DNA from: Pseudoduganella violaceinigra DSM 15887
Lineage (GTDB): Bacteria > Pseudomonadota > Gammaproteobacteria > Burkholderiales > Burkholderiaceae_D
Length of the DNA stretch: 64,000 nucleotides
Direction of reading: 5' to 3'
NCBI RefSeq assembly: GCF_000425385.1
Contig: NZ_KE384359.1
Coordinates: 49,341-113,340, forward strand
Under the pieces are notes generated by a model, which was not told the origin of the DNA, searched no databases, and saw only the letters and a list, made by a program, of their open reading frames with translations. Of the stretch, positions 63,301 to 64,000 are shown piece by piece (position 1 is the first letter of the stretch; each line of letters starts with the position of its first letter). A program made the translations under genes and the position numbers.

Positions 63301-64000
63301 CCTCCCAGCACGACCTGTTCGACTTTGCGATCGAGCGCGTGCGCCAGATGCTGCAAAGCTTCGCCACCGGCGAACTGCCGCCGGACCAGCCGGAGCTGAT
63401 CGAAGCGCTGCACAAGCTGCGCGACGTACTGGCGCATCCGCCGGAAACCAGCCATGCGCTGGACCAGCGTCTGGAAGAAATCGTCGCGCAACCGGAAGCG
63501 GGGCAGCTGGAAGCGCGCCTCGACAACCTGTTCAGCGATACCTATCACAGCCTGGTCGCCGAGCCACCGGCCGAGCCGGCGCATGCCGCCGCGCCGCAGC
63601 CGGAAGTGGTGGCCCAGGACGGCAACATCGACAACCTGTTCGAAGCGGCTTTCGATGACGCATTGGACCTGCCGGAACTGACGCTGGCCGCCCCTGCCGC
63701 CGAACCGCTGCACCTGGTGCCGCCGGTCGCTGCCGAGGCCGCACCTGCGACCGAAGAAGAAATCCTGGCGTTCATCCCGGCTCTGCCTGAACCGGAGATC
63801 GAAGCGATCGCACCGGCCGCCGTTGAACCGGAAATCGAAGCCTTTGCCCCGGCTGCTGTTGAACCGGAAATTGAAGCCTTCGTTCCGGCCGCCGTTGAAC
63901 CGGAAATTGAAGCCTTCGTCCCTGTTGCCGTCGAACCGGAAATTGAAGCCTTCGCTCCGGCCGCTGTTGAACCGGAAATCGAAGCCTTCGCTCCGGCTGC
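60387..64000 (+). CDS. chpA: Pil-Chp hybrid histidine kinase ChpA/PilL, 3' end beyond window
   Basis: The first 1204 codons of a very large CheA-like kinase; the start ATG at 60387 follows pilJ by 37 bp. The N-terminal region matches the PilL N-terminal domain (MGEIREALARSRTALFEA; LHQAHGALQMVDVDGVALL), and a further Hpt-like segment is LDKVLHQLHGACAILDQDD. A canonical Hpt site, SFHTLKGSSRMVG, has His668. A second, VHTLTGTSGTVGF, has His935 but Thr in place of the usual Lys. Pro/Ala/Glu-rich linkers separate them, the last being a 12-residue tandem repeat that reaches the window edge. The kinase, CheW and receiver domains expected at the C-terminus are outside the window. Confidence 0.92.
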   Translation, partial: MSKPDLSFTALPQYDTGPLSWVMGEIREALARSRTALFEAGGRDPEDQTTALMHAKTHLHQAHGALQMVDVDGVALLTQLAEVVLDRMRDGTLKCTPDHVQLLANMYQALVEFLEELLAGAPFQPVRLFPFFRDIQDLLGIDRVHPADLFFPDVSHVPELPAAMPTAGLPAGEPDYKALRQRFERALLPYLKAADAGSQAIHAAALQAAITDVADQQRDYKARVFWRAMQAFAELVVGGQQESNRYVKQLFGLINLQLRRLSAGSPDLPDNVLREALFFIASAEPETMPPLARQLRAGYALEGMVPHDFETRRYGRIDDHSLASARDGIAHARAVWQRMEQSENNADLENDFGQSLAKVAAASEMLGLGALAALLRQLADTARNTAGARRSEALGLEMVTALLFAEHGIAQIRHLPDDFNAHADTIAARLQALQAGGAVPQPAQWQGSLARQLHEEDTIVALAQEMKTGLRQIEKVLDEYYNDPAHRAELADLDKVLHQLHGACAILDQDDAMNAAAHVRIEIGRLASTQSDSAHEAKSLDEIAQNVGALGFFVDMLAQNPDGARERFTFDPEHGTFRAVPFKKISGPESIPVLEEALPEPEAAPEPVLTAPVPEAGAAGDEQVEAELLEIFIGEAQEVLAFVRETLARPHAEISSLDTLTMLRRSFHTLKGSSRMVGLNRFGDAGHAIEKVMNMWLAEERRANEHLFGLLGYASEEMSVWVDELASTGTSARQEQPIIDAATRVQDGGAFERPAAVAPAAAEPPAAVAPPAVEPVAEAPAAVEEIIVASVPAEADAAFDFDLPGIEEASADALAVAEVDFADLDLPVAPSAELPLLDALETAPAAELNLAPVDEVEPAARATNVIDFPSATAPAAPELPAEDNMKFVGGLAIPLPLYNIYMAETDELVRLLSRDFGEWRHEQRPVNPEGLQAVHTLTGTSGTVGFKPLRELSYALETTLQQLQPPAPHLDASQHDLFDFAIERVRQMLQSFATGELPPDQPELIEALHKLRDVLAHPPETSHALDQRLEEIVAQPEAGQLEARLDNLFSDTYHSLVAEPPAEPAHAAAPQPEVVAQDGNIDNLFEAAFDDALDLPELTLAAPAAEPLHLVPPVAAEAAPATEEEILAFIPALPEPEIEAIAPAAVEPEIEAFAPAAVEPEIEAFVPAAVEPEIEAFVPVAVEPEIEAFAPAAVEPEIEAFAPA
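63789..64000 (+). repeat. 36-bp in-frame tandem repeat in chpA
   Basis: GAACCGGA units begin at 63789, 63825, 63861, 63897, 63933 and 63969, exactly 36 bp apart, encoding PEIEAFAPAAVE-like 12-residue units. The array continues past the window end, so the total copy number is unknown. Confidence 0.92.

Noticed and set aside
63789..64000. Regularly spaced repeat as a CRISPR array
   Set aside because: The period is 36 bp with no unique spacers, and the units are in frame within chpA.

Overview
The window is high-GC bacterial chromosome with dense, mostly co-directional genes. It suggests a betaproteobacterium of the order Burkholderiales, most likely Oxalobacteraceae of the Massilia/Duganella/Janthinobacterium type. 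This rests on gene order and family content: pilSR next to nrdAB, the tlpA-aroQ-accB-accC-prmA-DUF3426 run, the rubredoxin/thiD/hemL/pilGHIJ-chpA neighbourhood, and a Lys/Ala/Pro histone H1-like protein. The placement is inference from context; no rRNA or tRNA gene is present to confirm it.

Layout. 1-654: C-terminal part of an M48 metalloprotease. 718-3293: an ABC importer of the nitrate/sulfonate/taurine class (binding protein, permease, ATPase). 3374-7511: a CcsA/YpjD-like membrane protein, a small PP0621-type protein, then the type IV pilus regulators PilS and PilR. 7512-12108: class I ribonucleotide reductase nrdA and nrdB, with a promoter overlapped by two NrdR-like boxes spaced 31 bp and a palindromic repeat element between the genes. 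12109-20000: a more variable stretch with two paralogous unrecognised membrane proteins sharing an upstream motif, a GFA-family protein, an AT-richer putative-Ig lipoprotein, an MscS channel and two orphan periplasmic solute-binding proteins. 20117-23325: a soluble double-PAS chemoreceptor followed by a protein made of three CheW domains. 24049-25026: histone H1-like protein. 25110-25930: YggT and DUF167 proteins.

26002-34147 (minus strand): a head-to-tail run reading nucleotidyltransferase-like protein, TlpA-like thioredoxin, AroQ, AccB, AccC, PrmA, a zinc-ribbon/DUF3426 protein and a PfkB sugar/nucleoside kinase. 34273-38832 (plus): mpl, an esterase, ubiC and an RNB-domain exoribonuclease, joined by 4-bp stop/start overlaps. 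38942-41713: TonB-like protein, aroE, mtgA and a small membrane protein, also overlapping. 41838-45802: CorA, two uncharacterised exported proteins and an orphan histidine kinase. 45875-54069: a 1957-residue alpha-2-macroglobulin with an intact thioester motif, coupled to penicillin-binding protein 1C. 54116-56457: hemL and thiD (minus) and a divergent rubredoxin. 56627-64000: the Pil-Chp chemosensory cluster pilG-pilH-pilI-pilJ-chpA; chpA runs off the window end inside a 36-bp tandem repeat.

Functional themes are surface motility and chemosensing (PilSR, Pil-Chp, PAS-MCP plus triple CheW), peptidoglycan synthesis and recycling (Mpl, MtgA, PBP1C), and core metabolism (dNTPs, fatty acids, shikimate, ubiquinone, heme, thiamine). 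The most distinctive non-coding feature is a family of four nested palindromic elements built around GGGTC-GACCC arms, lying between genes near 10.8, 25.9, 34.2 and 38.9 kb. I saw no CRISPR array, insertion sequence, prophage or RNA gene.
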